From contig NZ_JARXVH010000009.1 in the NCBI RefSeq assembly GCF_029892565.1, positions 248,001 through 312,000 on the forward strand: a stretch of 64,000 nt of DNA. Direction: 5' to 3'. Shown one piece after another: positions 42,875-50,991 of the stretch (positions are counted from its first letter, which is position 1; every line of letters begins with the position of its first letter). The notes under the pieces are model-generated. The model was not told the origin of the DNA, did not search any database, and saw only the letters and a list, made by a program, of their open reading frames with translations. The stretch comes from Streptomyces pseudovenezuelae (GTDB lineage Bacteria; Actinomycetota; Actinomycetes; Streptomycetales; Streptomycetaceae). Position numbers and translations under genes: made by a program.

Positions 42875-43558
42875 GTGAGCAGCAGCCTTCGACGGGGCGC
42901 ACTCGCCGCCGCCGCCATCGCGTTCTCGATCGCCTCGCTCGCCGCGTGCGCCGCCGGCAACGACGCCCAGACCCTGGAGGTCAAGCCGGACAACGCGGCG
43001 GTGACGGTGGGCGACATCAAGATCCAGAACGCCGTAGTCATCACCCAGCCCGACCTCGAGTCGACCGGCCCGGCCGTGATCTCCGCGACCCTGTTCAACA
43101 ACGGCCGCACCGCCCAGACCCTGGACTCGATCACCCTCCCCGGCTCCGGCAAGACCGCCGAGCTCAAGCCGGCCAAGGGCAACGGTCCGCTGACCCTCCC
43201 GGCCGGCGGCCACGTCGTGCTCGGCGGCAAGGGGAACGCCTCCGCGGTCCTGGCCAGCAGCCGTGAGGCCGTTCAGGACGGCAACGCGCAGAAGGTCACC
43301 TTCACCTTCAGCACGACCGGCGACGTGAGCCTGCGTGCCTTCGTGGTGCCCGCCGACAACTACTTCAGCAAGTGGGGCCCGACCGAGATCCCCTCGGCCC
43401 CTGGTTCCACGCCCACGGCCACGGACACGGGCACGGGGAAGCCGAGCGACGACACGTCGGCCACGCCGTCGGACAGCGCGAGCGCGACGGCGACCGAGAC
43501 CGAGGGCGGCACCCCGACGGACGCGGCCTCGGCCAGCGCGACGGCCTCCGGCAACTGA
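42875..43558 (+). CDS. DUF461 secreted lipoprotein
   Basis: A 227-residue lipoprotein. The signal peptide ends in the lipobox SLAAC at about residues 21-25. A beta-sandwich domain (about 30-165; VGDIKIQNAVVITQP, GPAVISATLFNNG, ITLPGSGKTAELKP) resembles PCu(A)C-type chaperones but lacks obvious Met/His copper ligands. It is the DUF461 type found in Streptomyces. The last 55 residues are a Thr/Ser/Ala stalk. The GTG start follows AGGAGTTGCC. A -10 at 42800-42805 implies a leader of about 65 nt. Position next to phoRP is conserved. Confidence 0.85.
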   Translation: MSSSLRRGALAAAAIAFSIASLAACAAGNDAQTLEVKPDNAAVTVGDIKIQNAVVITQPDLESTGPAVISATLFNNGRTAQTLDSITLPGSGKTAELKPAKGNGPLTLPAGGHVVLGGKGNASAVLASSREAVQDGNAQKVTFTFSTTGDVSLRAFVVPADNYFSKWGPTEIPSAPGSTPTATDTGTGKPSDDTSATPSDSASATATETEGGTPTDAASASATASGN

Positions 43559-43575
43559 GCGGCCGTACGCAAGCC

Positions 43576-43610
43576 GAAGGGCGGGCCTCCTCCGGGAGGA
43601 CCCGCCCTTC
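43576..43610. terminator. Terminator between the DUF461 gene and phoP
   Basis: GAAGGGCGGG with CCTCC pairs with GGAGG and CCCGCCCTTC, with one bulged A, followed by GTTCTTC. It serves the convergent ends of both genes. Confidence 0.75.
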
Positions 43611-43636
43611 GTTCTTCACGGCTTACGGCTGTCGGC

Positions 43637-44317
43637 TTACGGCTCGAACTTGTAGCCGAGGCCACGCACCGTCACCAGATACCGCGGCGCGCCCGGGTCG
43701 GGCTCGATCTTGGCGCGCAGGCGCTTGACGTGGACGTCGAGGGTCTTGGTGTCGCCGACGTAGTCGGCGCCCCAGACGCGGTCGATGAGCTGCATGCGGG
43801 TCAGTACGCGGCCCGCGTTGCGCAGCAGCATCTCCAGGAGGTCGAACTCCTTGAGAGGCAGGTCGACCTTGGAGCCGGAGACGGTGACCACGTGACGGTC
43901 CACGTCCATCCGGACCGGACCGGCCTCCAGTGCGGCCGGAGTGACCTCTTCGGGCTCGCCGCGGCGGCGCAGGACGGCCCGGATACGGGCGACCAGTTCG
44001 CGGGACGAGAAGGGCTTGGTGACGTAGTCATCGGCTCCTATTTCCAGGCCGACGACCTTGTCGATCTCGCTGTCCTTGGCGGTGACCATGATCACCGGGA
44101 CGTTGGAGCGGCCGCGCAGCTGGCGGCAGACCTCCGTGCCGGGCAGGCCCGGCAGCATCAGGTCGAGGAGGACGAGGTCGGCGCCATTGCGCTCGAACTC
44201 GTCGAGTCCGTCGGGCCCGGTGGTCGCGACGGCGACCTCGAAGCCCTCCTTGCGGAGCATGTAGGACAGGGCGTCGGAGAAGGACTCCTCGTCCTCGACG
44301 ACGAGCACTCGGGTCAC
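43637..44317 (-). CDS. phoP: Response regulator PhoP (phosphate control)
   Basis: A 226-residue OmpR-family regulator. Receiver residues are E8/D9/E10, phosphoacceptor D52 (LVLLDLMLPG) and the Lys in YVTKPFSSREL. The winged helix has VDLPLKEFDLLEMLLRNAG and YLVTVRGLGYKFEP. Gene order with a SenX3/PhoR-like kinase and divergent phoU identifies it as PhoP, which binds PHO boxes when phosphate is scarce and also represses antibiotic pathways. Its ATG overlaps the phoR stop (ATGA, 44314-44317). Confidence 0.94.
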   Translation of the reverse strand: MTRVLVVEDEESFSDALSYMLRKEGFEVAVATTGPDGLDEFERNGADLVLLDLMLPGLPGTEVCRQLRGRSNVPVIMVTAKDSEIDKVVGLEIGADDYVTKPFSSRELVARIRAVLRRRGEPEEVTPAALEAGPVRMDVDRHVVTVSGSKVDLPLKEFDLLEMLLRNAGRVLTRMQLIDRVWGADYVGDTKTLDVHVKRLRAKIEPDPGAPRYLVTVRGLGYKFEP

Positions 44318-45576
44318 GGAAGGACCTCCGGGGCGGGAAGCGGTTCATACGGGGATGACTCTGGGTGTGAGTCTGGCTGACCGGCCTCGTCGTCGAGGTC
44401 CGGGTGCTGCTGTGCGCGGTCGCGGGCAGCCCCCGCCTCCGGCAGCCGCAGGGTGAACGTGGAGCCCTGTCCCTCAGAGCTCCACACCGTGACCTCCCCG
44501 CCGTGCGAGGCGGCCACGTGCTTGACGATCGCCAGGCCCAGGCCCGTGCCGCCGGTGGCACGGGAGCGGGCCGGGTCGACCCGGTAGAAGCGCTCGAAGA
44601 TGCGCTCCTTGTCCTTGTCGGTGATGCCGATTCCCTGGTCGGTCACGGCCACCTCGATGTGGTCGCCGCCGGGCGCGGTCACCCGGCGGGCGGCTATGCC
44701 CACCCGGGTGCGTGCCGGGGAGTAGTTCACGGCGTTCTCCACGAGGTTGCCGAGCGCAGCGGCCAGCTGCCCCCGGTTCCCGTAGACGTGCAGGTCGGCG
44801 GTGCCGCCTGCGGCCATGGTGATCTGCTTGGTGCCGGCCGCGTGCCGGCAGCGGTCGATGGCCTCGGCGACCAGTTCGTCGACCCGGACCGGCTCGGCGT
44901 CCTCCAGGGGGTCGTCGTTCTGCACCCGGGAGAGGTCGATGAGCTCCTGGACCAGGTTGGTCAGGCGGGTCGCCTCGATCTGCATGCGCCCGGCGAAGCG
45001 CTCCACGGCCTCCGGGTCGTCGGAGGCGTCCATGACGGCCTCGGACAGGAGGGAGAGCGCGCCGACGGGCGTTTTCAGCTCATGGCTGACATTCGCGACG
45101 AAGTCGCGGCGTACCGCCTCTATCCGTCGGGCCTCGGTGAGGTCCTCGACGAGCAGCAGCACCAGCCGCGACCCGAGGGGCGCCACGCGTGCGGAGACGG
45201 CGAGCGCCTCCCCCCGCCCGGTGCCCCGCCTGGGCAGATCCAGCTCGACCTGCCGTATCTCTCCGTCTCTTCTGGTGTCCCGGGCCATCTGCAGCATCGG
45301 CTCGACCGAGAGCCTGCCACCGCGCACCAGTCCCAGGGCGTACGCCGCGGAGCTGGCCTTGACGACGGCGTCGGCCTCGTCCAGGACGACGGCCGAGGAG
45401 CGGAGCACGGACAGGACGGTGTCCACACCCGGCGGAAGCACCGGGTCCGTGTGCAGAGAGGTGCGAGTGGGGCGCTTCTGCTCCCGCTCGCTCCAGCGGA
45501 ACGCCAGCATGGCGATGACACCGGTGAGTACCCCGGCGATCGCTGCCGCTGCGGCGACCGCCGCGTTCACGTCCAT
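44314..45576 (-). CDS. phoR: Phosphate sensor histidine kinase PhoR (SenX3-like)
   Basis: A 420-residue kinase. One N-terminal TM (about 8-27), a PAS-like segment (VLRSSAVVLDEADAVVKASS) and the H box FVANVSHELKTPVG (H near 170) come first. The N box NLVENAVNYSP, G1 VTDQGIGIT and G2 GTGLGLAIVKHV follow, then a polar Pro/Asp-rich tail of about 45 residues. It lacks a periplasmic sensor, as in the SenX3 type, and probably reads phosphate through PhoU. The ATG has a TAACCT -10 6 nt upstream, implying a leaderless phoR-phoP mRNA. Confidence 0.94.
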   Translation of the reverse strand: MDVNAAVAAAAAIAGVLTGVIAMLAFRWSEREQKRPTRTSLHTDPVLPPGVDTVLSVLRSSAVVLDEADAVVKASSAAYALGLVRGGRLSVEPMLQMARDTRRDGEIRQVELDLPRRGTGRGEALAVSARVAPLGSRLVLLLVEDLTEARRIEAVRRDFVANVSHELKTPVGALSLLSEAVMDASDDPEAVERFAGRMQIEATRLTNLVQELIDLSRVQNDDPLEDAEPVRVDELVAEAIDRCRHAAGTKQITMAAGGTADLHVYGNRGQLAAALGNLVENAVNYSPARTRVGIAARRVTAPGGDHIEVAVTDQGIGITDKDKERIFERFYRVDPARSRATGGTGLGLAIVKHVAASHGGEVTVWSSEGQGSTFTLRLPEAGAARDRAQQHPDLDDEAGQPDSHPESSPYEPLPAPEVLP

Positions 45577-45582
45577 GCACCC

Positions 45583-45588
45583 AGGTTA
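45583..45588 (-). promoter_or_regulatory. -10 element of a leaderless promoter (phoR-phoP)
   Basis: Read on the minus strand, TAACCT lies 6 nt before ATG 45576. Confidence 0.5.
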
Positions 45589-45649
45589 GGCATGCGGTAC
45601 GACATCCCCACAGCCATCGAGGTGCGACCTCGAACACTCGTCGCCCAGA

Positions 45650-45682
45650 GTTCACCTAGGAGCTAGGGGTGATTCATTTGAG
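45650..45682 (+). promoter_or_regulatory. PHO box in the phoR/phoU intergenic region
   Basis: Three 11-nt direct-repeat units: GTTCACCTAGG (45650-45660), AGCTAGGGGTG (45661-45671) and ATTCATTTGAG (45672-45682). The first unit has a perfect GTTCACC core and the others are degenerate, as in known PhoP operators. It is placed to control both phoR-phoP and phoU. Confidence 0.75.
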
Positions 45683-45808
45683 AGGGCGGAAACGGACGCG
45701 TACAAGCCAGATCGTGGGAGCGTGGGTGCGAAGCGCCGGTTTTCGGAAACCTGACGCACGGGCCCCTGCCCCGGCAGCCCCGAAGAACACGTACGAGAGG
45801 GAACCCTG

Positions 45809-46510
45809 ATGCGGGACGCGTACCACGAGGAACTTGATTCGATCGGCGACGGTCTGGTGGAGATGGCCCGGCTGGTCGGTTCGGCGATCGGGCGCGCCAC
45901 GACCGCCATACTCGACTCCGACCTGAAGCTGGCCGAGAGCATCATCGAGGGCGACAAGAAGGTCGACGAGCTCCAGCACGACCTGGAGGCCAAGGCGATA
46001 GCCCTGCTGGCCCGCCAGCAGCCGGTGGCGACCGACCTCCGTATCGTCGTGACGTCGCTGCGGATGTCCGCCGACCTGGAGCGCTCGGGCGACCTGGCCC
46101 AGCACGTGGCGAAGCTCGCCCGGCTGCGCTTCCCGGAGCGCGCCATCCCGCACGACCTGCACGCGACCATCCTGGAGATGGGCCAGCTCGCGCAGCGTCT
46201 GATGGCGAAGGCGGCCGAGGTCATCATCACCAAGGACGTCGACCTCGCGCTCCAGCTGGAGTCGGACGACGACGAGATGGACCTGCTGCACCGCACCCTC
46301 TTCCAGCACCTCCTGGACGACCGCTGGAAGCACGGCATCGAGACGGCCGTCGACGTCACCCTCCTCGGCCGCTACTACGAGCGCTTCGCCGACCACGCGG
46401 TCGCCGTCGCCAAGCGCGTCGTCTTCCTGGTGACCGGCGAACACGCGGACGACCTCCAGCCCGACATCCAGCCGGAGATCCAGCCGGCGGGGGCGATCGA
46501 GGAGGCGTAG
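45809..46510 (+). CDS. phoU: Phosphate signalling protein PhoU
   Basis: A 233-residue all-helical protein with two similar three-helix units. MRDAYHEELDSIGDGLVEMA starts the first; LEMGQLAQRLMAKAAEVI starts the second. The metal-binding E/DxxxD-type helices RIVVTSLRMSADLERSGDLA and GRYYERFADHAVAVAKR are diagnostic. It would link the PstSCAB transporter to PhoR. The pst genes are not in this window. The C-terminus carries a short repeat QPDIQPEIQPA. The gene is divergent from phoR across the PHO box. Confidence 0.95.
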   Translation: MRDAYHEELDSIGDGLVEMARLVGSAIGRATTAILDSDLKLAESIIEGDKKVDELQHDLEAKAIALLARQQPVATDLRIVVTSLRMSADLERSGDLAQHVAKLARLRFPERAIPHDLHATILEMGQLAQRLMAKAAEVIITKDVDLALQLESDDDEMDLLHRTLFQHLLDDRWKHGIETAVDVTLLGRYYERFADHAVAVAKRVVFLVTGEHADDLQPDIQPEIQPAGAIEEA

Positions 46511-46747
46511 GGCTTTCGGCGGGGGCGGGCCGGCGAGGGGGACGTACCCCGTTCGGCGGCGGAGGCCAGGAGAGACGTAACCCTCCCGGTCTCCCCCTCC
46601 CCAGAAACTCACGCCCCTCGCGTCCCGGGCGTCACGCCATGCCACGCCATGTCGCTCCACGGGGCACGTGAGCGCCACCGTGCGCCGTTGATGCGCCCAG
46701 CGGAACGGGCATGCAATGGGCACAGGCACGAGCCTCTAGGAGGACCC

Positions 46748-46900
46748 ATGGCCGAAGCCCCCACCACGCCCGACCCGACGCAGGAGCGCGAGACGGACCA
46801 CCCCGCCGAGATCAAGAGCCTCCCGCTCTTCGGCGCATGCGGCTGCGGCTCGGGCTGCGGCTGCGGGTGCCAGTCGGGCAACCCCTGCCAGTGCGGCTGA
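46748..46900 (+). CDS. Small Cys-rich protein (metallothionein-like C-terminus)
   Basis: A 50-residue protein. The ATG has a perfect AGGAGG. The first 28 residues are acidic (PTTPDPTQERETDHPAEIKS). The last 22 hold seven Cys alternating with Gly (CGCGSGCGCGC...CQCG). This pattern can bind thiophilic metals such as Zn or Cu, but no known metallothionein family is recognised. An alternative is a RiPP-like peptide, though no modifying enzyme is nearby. A strong terminator 10 nt after the stop marks a monocistronic unit. Confidence 0.7.
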   Translation: MAEAPTTPDPTQERETDHPAEIKSLPLFGACGCGSGCGCGCQSGNPCQCG

Positions 46901-46910
46901 AAACGTACGA

Positions 46911-46950
46911 CGAGGAAGGGTCCCGGTGAGGTTGCCGGGACCCTTCCTCG
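46911..46950 (+). terminator. Terminator after the Cys-rich gene
   Basis: A 16-bp perfect stem (46911-46926 with 46935-46950) closes the 8-nt loop TGAGGTTG. Confidence 0.85.
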
Positions 46951-46973
46951 TGGGCACTGTCAGTGGCCGGTGC

Positions 46974-46979
46974 CAGACT
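46974..46979 (+). promoter_or_regulatory. -10 element of a leaderless promoter (GNAT gene)
   Basis: CAGACT lies 7 nt before ATG 46987. It is the weakest match of this group. Confidence 0.35.
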
Positions 46980-46986
46980 CGCGGGT

Positions 46987-47463
46987 ATGGGCGAAGACGT
47001 GCGGCTGAGGGATGTCGAGGAAGGCGATCTGGAGGTCTTCTTCGCGCAGGAGCACGACGCGGAGGCGGTTCGGCGATCCAGGTTCGCTCCCCGCGAGCGG
47101 GAGAGATTCATGACCCACTGGGCCACGAAGATCCTGGGCGACGACACCGTCTTCGTGCAGACGGTCACCGTGGACAGCGAACCGGCGGGTCACATCGTGG
47201 CCTGGTGGGAACAGGAACGGCGGTTCGTCGGCTACTGGTTGGGCCGCCGGCACTGGGGCCGGGGAACGGGCACCAAGGCCTTGACGCTCTTCCTCCAACG
47301 GGAGAGAGCACGCCCCCTTTACGCCGACCCCTTCGCCGGAAACACGGGATCAGTACGGCTGTTGGAGAGACTCGGCTTCCAACGCACCGGCACGGTGCGG
47401 CACGGTGACGACGAGCACCTCATGCTCGTACTGGACGAGGAACACGGAGCCGACTGCTCCTGA
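46987..47463 (+). CDS. GNAT-family N-acetyltransferase (RimJ/RimL-like)
   Basis: A 158-residue acetyltransferase. RLRDVEEGDLEVFFAQEHD starts the fold. YWLGRRHWGRGTGTKALTLF carries the acetyl-CoA loop (about 84-97). NTGSVRLLERLGFQRTG is the motif-B helix typical of RimJ/RimL-type enzymes. The substrate is unknown. A probable leaderless start lies just after the terminator of the Cys-rich gene. Confidence 0.9.
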   Translation: MGEDVRLRDVEEGDLEVFFAQEHDAEAVRRSRFAPRERERFMTHWATKILGDDTVFVQTVTVDSEPAGHIVAWWEQERRFVGYWLGRRHWGRGTGTKALTLFLQRERARPLYADPFAGNTGSVRLLERLGFQRTGTVRHGDDEHLMLVLDEEHGADCS

Positions 47464-47495
47464 CGGAACCGCGGGGGCGTCACCCACAGCCACGG

Positions 47496-47684
47496 CTACC
47501 GCTTCCGCGCCCGATACCGCTTCATCAGCTCCACGATCCGCGCTTGGTCAGCCTGCGCGTTGAGCTCGGCCAACAAATCGTCGGGGCACAACTCGTAGAG
47601 GTCGCCCCACCATCGACGTCCTCGGTTGTCCCAAATCCGGTAACCACCCGGTACGCCCCGGGCAACGTAACGTCTCCTGCCCAC
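47496..47684 (-). CDS. Small conserved hypothetical protein
   Basis: A 62-residue basic protein. GTG 47684 has a strong GAGGAGGGGG, the main support. The sequence VARGVPGGYRIWDNRGRRWW followed by GDLYELCPDDLLAELN has a compact beta-hairpin-plus-helix look and aligns with small Streptomyces proteins I remember. Function is unknown. Confidence 0.6.
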   Translation of the reverse strand: MGRRRYVARGVPGGYRIWDNRGRRWWGDLYELCPDDLLAELNAQADQARIVELMKRYRARKR

Positions 47685-47881
47685 AGTCCCCCTCCTCGCT
47701 GGATTCGATCACCCCGAGAGACCAGAGTGAAGGTGAAGGGGGGGCGAGCGGCCCTCTGGGGGTGCAGCCACCTACACCCTCGATCCGGTAGGTCACGCCA
47801 TGGTTCCGGAGGGCGGCCGACGGCATCGTTGAACCCAACGGATCCCAGAGGTTCGCAGTCCCCAGCCGGAAGGAAAACGCC

Positions 47882-48094
47882 ATGAAGTCGCTGCTCTCCT
47901 CCACGACGAGCACCACGCTGGACGACCCGACCGAGACCACCGGCGAGAACGCCCTCGCCCCGCTCCTCACCGCCTGGGACCTGGCCCACCCCACCGTCAC
48001 CGACCCGGAGTGGCGCCACCTCCTGGACGAACTCGCCCACCCGCGGACCACCCAGGCGTTCCACCACCTGGCGACGGCTGCGGCTACGGCTTGA
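47882..48094 (+). CDS. Small leader-like protein; a Cys-rich extension lies in the -1 frame
   Basis: A 70-residue reading frame with a GGAAGGAAAA ribosome binding site. It contains DDPTETTGENALAPLLTAWD and PEWRHLLDELAHPRT, a helical, leader-peptide-like sequence. It stops at 48094 after an Ala/Thr tail. One base before codon 64 the -1 frame (from 48070) continues as GDGCGYGLSACAAACRPAG and SIDCCGYLDA. A single missing G in the GG at 48070-48071 would join them into a peptide of about 100 residues with a Cys-rich end. A terminator overlaps that end. No modification enzymes are adjacent. Confidence 0.5.
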   Translation: MKSLLSSTTSTTLDDPTETTGENALAPLLTAWDLAHPTVTDPEWRHLLDELAHPRTTQAFHHLATAAATA

Positions 48095-48168
48095 GCGCCT
48101 GCGCGGCGGCGTGCCGGCCGGCCGGCGTCGACATCAACTCCATCGACTGTTGCGGCTACCTCGACGCG

Positions 48169-48196
48169 AGAGGCCCCGGATTCCTCCGGGGCCTCT
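48169..48196. terminator. Terminator between the small leader-like gene and gpmA
   Basis: A 12-bp stem AGAGGCCCCGGA / TCCGGGGCCTCT closes a TTCC loop, with TTCC after it on the plus strand. It is shared by convergent genes. Confidence 0.8.
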
Positions 48197-48217
48197 TTCC
48201 TGCTTGATCAGCTTGGG

Positions 48218-48979
48218 CTACTTCTTCTTGCCCTGGTTCTTGACCGCCTCGATGGCCGCCGCAGCCGCGTCCGGGTCGAGGTACTTGCCGCCCGGGGTGA
48301 TCGGCTTGAAGTCGGCGTCCAGTTCGTAGGCCAGGGGGATGCCCGTGGGGATGTTCAGGCCTGCGATGTCCGCGTCCGAGATGCCGTCGAGGTGCTTGAC
48401 GAGGGCGCGGAGGGAGTTGCCGTGGGCCGCCACCAGGACGGTGCGGCCGGCGAGGAGGTCGGGGACGATGCCGTCGTACCAGTACGGGAGCATGCGGACG
48501 ACGACGTCCTTCAGGCACTCCGTGCGGGGGCGCAGCTCCGGGGGGATGGAGGCGTAGCGCGGGTCGGCCGACTGGGAGAACTCCGTGCCGTCCTCAAGGG
48601 GCGGGGGCGGGGTGTCGTAGGAGCGGCGCCACAGCATGAACTGCTCCTCGCCGAACTCCGCGAGGGTCTGCGCCTTGTCCTTGCCCTGGAGGGCGCCGTA
48701 GTGGCGCTCGTTCAGGCGCCAGCTGCGGTGGACCGGGATCCAGTGGCGGTCCGCGGACTCCAGCGACAGCTGGGCCGTGCGGATCGCGCGCTTCTGGAGG
48801 GACGTGTGGACCACGTCGGGGAGGAGGTCGGCGTCCTTCAGGAGTTCGCCACCGCGGACCGCCTCCTTCTCGCCCTTCTCGTTCAGGTTGACGTCCACCC
48901 AGCCGGTGAACAGGTTCTTCGCGTTCCACTCGCTCTCGCCGTGGCGGAGGAGGATCAGCTTGTACGGTGCGTCGGCCAT
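48218..48979 (-). CDS. gpmA: 2,3-bisphosphoglycerate-dependent phosphoglycerate mutase
   Basis: A 253-residue dPGM. The phosphohistidine loop is LILLRHGESEWNAKNLFTGW (about 8-27; H14 by count). RRSYDTPPPP, NERHYGALQGKDKA and VLVAAHGNSLRALVKHLDG (second catalytic His) are diagnostic. It interconverts 3- and 2-phosphoglycerate in glycolysis. A TACGCT -10 lies 7 nt before the ATG on the minus strand, so it is probably leaderless. Confidence 0.95.
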   Translation of the reverse strand: MADAPYKLILLRHGESEWNAKNLFTGWVDVNLNEKGEKEAVRGGELLKDADLLPDVVHTSLQKRAIRTAQLSLESADRHWIPVHRSWRLNERHYGALQGKDKAQTLAEFGEEQFMLWRRSYDTPPPPLEDGTEFSQSADPRYASIPPELRPRTECLKDVVVRMLPYWYDGIVPDLLAGRTVLVAAHGNSLRALVKHLDGISDADIAGLNIPTGIPLAYELDADFKPITPGGKYLDPDAAAAAIEAVKNQGKKK

Positions 48980-48986
48980 GGGTCAG

Positions 48987-48992
48987 AGCGTA
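48987..48992 (-). promoter_or_regulatory. -10 element of a leaderless promoter (gpmA)
   Basis: Read on the minus strand, TACGCT lies 7 nt before ATG 48979. Confidence 0.45.
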
Positions 48993-49164
48993 ATCGACGG
49001 GTTCGGGGCGCAGGGTGCCCGCCCGGTGGGCGGGACGGCCAAGGGACAGTTGACGGGAATCGTTAATCGAGTGGTCATCCGGAGCCCCTCCTTCGTAAGT
49101 TGTGCCCGCGGCTTTAGCCACTTACCGGCTAGCGCTTACCGCTTGCGTCCGTGGGGGGACTCCT

Positions 49165-50424
49165 ATGCCACTCGTCAGTCTGCGGCGTGCCGCCCGTGAG
49201 TCCGTCTCCGGGCTGCCCCGCGAGTTCTGGTGGCTGTGGACCAGCACCCTGGTCAACCGGCTCGGCGCCTTCGTCGCCACCTTCATGGCGCTGTATCTGA
49301 CGCTGGACCGGGGCTACTCCGCCACCTACGCCGGTCTCGTCGCCTCCCTCCACGGGCTCGGCGGGGTCGCCTCCTCCCTAGGCGCCGGGGTGATGACGGA
49401 CCGGCTCGGGCGGCGGCCCACCCTGCTGATCGCGCAGGGGTCCACCGCCGCGTCCGTCGCGCTGCTCGGCTTCATGCACGACCCCGTCGCCATCGCCGCG
49501 GTCGCCTTCCTCGTCGGCATGGCCTCCAACGCCTCCCGGCCGGCCGTGCAGGCGATGATGGCCGACATCGTCCGGCCCGAGGACCGGGTGCGGGCCTTCT
49601 CGCTCAACTACTGGGCCATCAACCTCGGCTTCGCCGTCTCCTCCATGGCCGCCGGGTTCATCGCCGAGTTCAGCTACCTCGCCGGGTTCCTGATCGAGGC
49701 CGGCATGACGGCGCTCTGCGCGGTCGTCGTCTTTCTCAAGCTGCCGGAGTCCCGGCCGCAGCGCACCCCGGCGGAAGCCGGTGCCAAGGACGACGTCCGG
49801 CTCGGCACCGTGCTGCGCGACGGGCGCTTCATGGGCGTGGTCGGGCTGTCGTTCCTCGTCTCCGTGATCTTCCAGCAGGGCTCGGTCGGGCTGCCGGTCG
49901 CGATGGGCGAGGCCGGGTTCACCCCCGCCGACTACGGCATGGCCATCGCCGTCAACGGTGTGCTGATCGTCGCGTTGCAGATCCCGGTCACCCGGTTCAT
50001 CGAGCACCGCGATCCGCGGCGGCTGCTCGTCGTGTCGTCCGTCCTCGCCGGATACGGCTTCGGGCTCACCGCCTTCGCCGGGTCCGTCGGCGTCTTCGCG
50101 CTCACCGTCTGCGTGTGGACCCTCGCCGAGATCGTCAACGCGCCGACCCAGACCGGCCTCGTCGTCCGCCTCTCCCCCGTCCACGGGCGCGGCCGCTACC
50201 AGGGCATGTACACCCTGTCCTGGGCGGTGGCCGCGCTGGTGGCGCCGCTGATGTCCGGGTTCGTCATCGACCGGTTCGGGGCGGAGTGGTTGTGGGGGGT
50301 GTGCGCCGTGATCGGGACGGTGGCGGCGGTCGGGTACCACGTACTGATGCGGGGGCTGTCGGCCGAGGGAGCGGTGGCCGCCGGGGCGCCCACGGAGGCA
50401 CAGGCCGAGGTCGGTGCCTCGTAG
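49165..50424 (+). CDS. MFS transporter
   Basis: A 419-residue protein with 12 predicted TM helices. The family loop 2-3 motif is present as GAGVMTDRLGRRPTLL (about 73-88). PREFWWLWTSTLVNRLGAFV starts TM1. FNHxxP-type substrate residues are not readable. The layout resembles YdhP/drug-efflux MFS proteins. The ATG at 49165 has GGGGGGA 7 nt upstream. A TTGACG -35-like sequence stands near 49048. The substrate is unknown. Confidence 0.88.
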   Translation: MPLVSLRRAARESVSGLPREFWWLWTSTLVNRLGAFVATFMALYLTLDRGYSATYAGLVASLHGLGGVASSLGAGVMTDRLGRRPTLLIAQGSTAASVALLGFMHDPVAIAAVAFLVGMASNASRPAVQAMMADIVRPEDRVRAFSLNYWAINLGFAVSSMAAGFIAEFSYLAGFLIEAGMTALCAVVVFLKLPESRPQRTPAEAGAKDDVRLGTVLRDGRFMGVVGLSFLVSVIFQQGSVGLPVAMGEAGFTPADYGMAIAVNGVLIVALQIPVTRFIEHRDPRRLLVVSSVLAGYGFGLTAFAGSVGVFALTVCVWTLAEIVNAPTQTGLVVRLSPVHGRGRYQGMYTLSWAVAALVAPLMSGFVIDRFGAEWLWGVCAVIGTVAAVGYHVLMRGLSAEGAVAAGAPTEAQAEVGAS

Positions 50425-50447
50425 ATCATCCGGGACGCGGAAGTCAC

Positions 50448-50482
50448 GTGGACTGTGGACTGTGGACTGTGGACTGTGGACT
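50448..50482. repeat. GTGGACT x5 tandem repeat
   Basis: Five perfect 7-bp units in the gap between the MFS stop and the DUF2000 stop codon. The last unit overlaps that stop. Confidence 0.9.
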
Positions 50483-50942
50483 AAGGGTGCATCCGCGCGC
50501 CCTTGATCACCTTGTCCACCGCGTTCTTCGGTCCGTACACCGCCAGCCCCACCACATCCAGCTCGGCCGTGGCGACGGCCCGTACCGCCGCCCGGTTGTC
50601 CCGGTCGTTGCCGGTGGCGAAGAGGTCCGACGTGAAGACGGCCCGGGGCAGCGCACGGCCGAGCGCCCTGCCGTGGGCGGCCACCAGGACCTCCTTCGTG
50701 CCCTCGAAGACCAGCACGGGCTGCCGGAACATCGGCAGGTACAGCACCCCGTCCGCATCCTCGTACGGCTCCCCGATCACCTCGGGATTCTGCGATCCCA
50801 GGCCGCTGACCAGGAAGGACGTGACGTTCAGCCGCTGCCAGGGCTCCAGGTCGTCCCGCAGCAGGACGGCGATCTTGGTGTCGAAGCGCACCGGTTCGGT
50901 GAACGTGTCAGTGGTCGTGTCGGCGGTCGCGTCAGTGCTCAT
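50481..50942 (-). CDS. DUF2000 family protein
   Basis: A 153-residue soluble protein. FDTKIAVLLRDDLEPWQRLN, FLVSGLGSQNPEVIGEPYED and LYLPMFRQPVLVFEG match the DUF2000 family (peptidyl-tRNA hydrolase 2-like fold), as I remember it. It starts with a Thr/Asp-rich stretch. It is divergent from the AraC regulator gene at 50992, which may control it. Function is unknown. Confidence 0.8.
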   Translation of the reverse strand: MSTDATADTTTDTFTEPVRFDTKIAVLLRDDLEPWQRLNVTSFLVSGLGSQNPEVIGEPYEDADGVLYLPMFRQPVLVFEGTKEVLVAAHGRALGRALPRAVFTSDLFATGNDRDNRAAVRAVATAELDVVGLAVYGPKNAVDKVIKGARMHP

Positions 50943-50979
50943 ACGTCGAGACTGCCGACCGCCTCACGACTTCGTCTTG

Positions 50980-50985
50980 TACGTT
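50980..50985 (+). promoter_or_regulatory. -10 element of a leaderless promoter (AraC gene)
   Basis: TACGTT lies 6 nt before ATG 50992. Confidence 0.5.
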
Positions 50986-50991
50986 CTTTGC

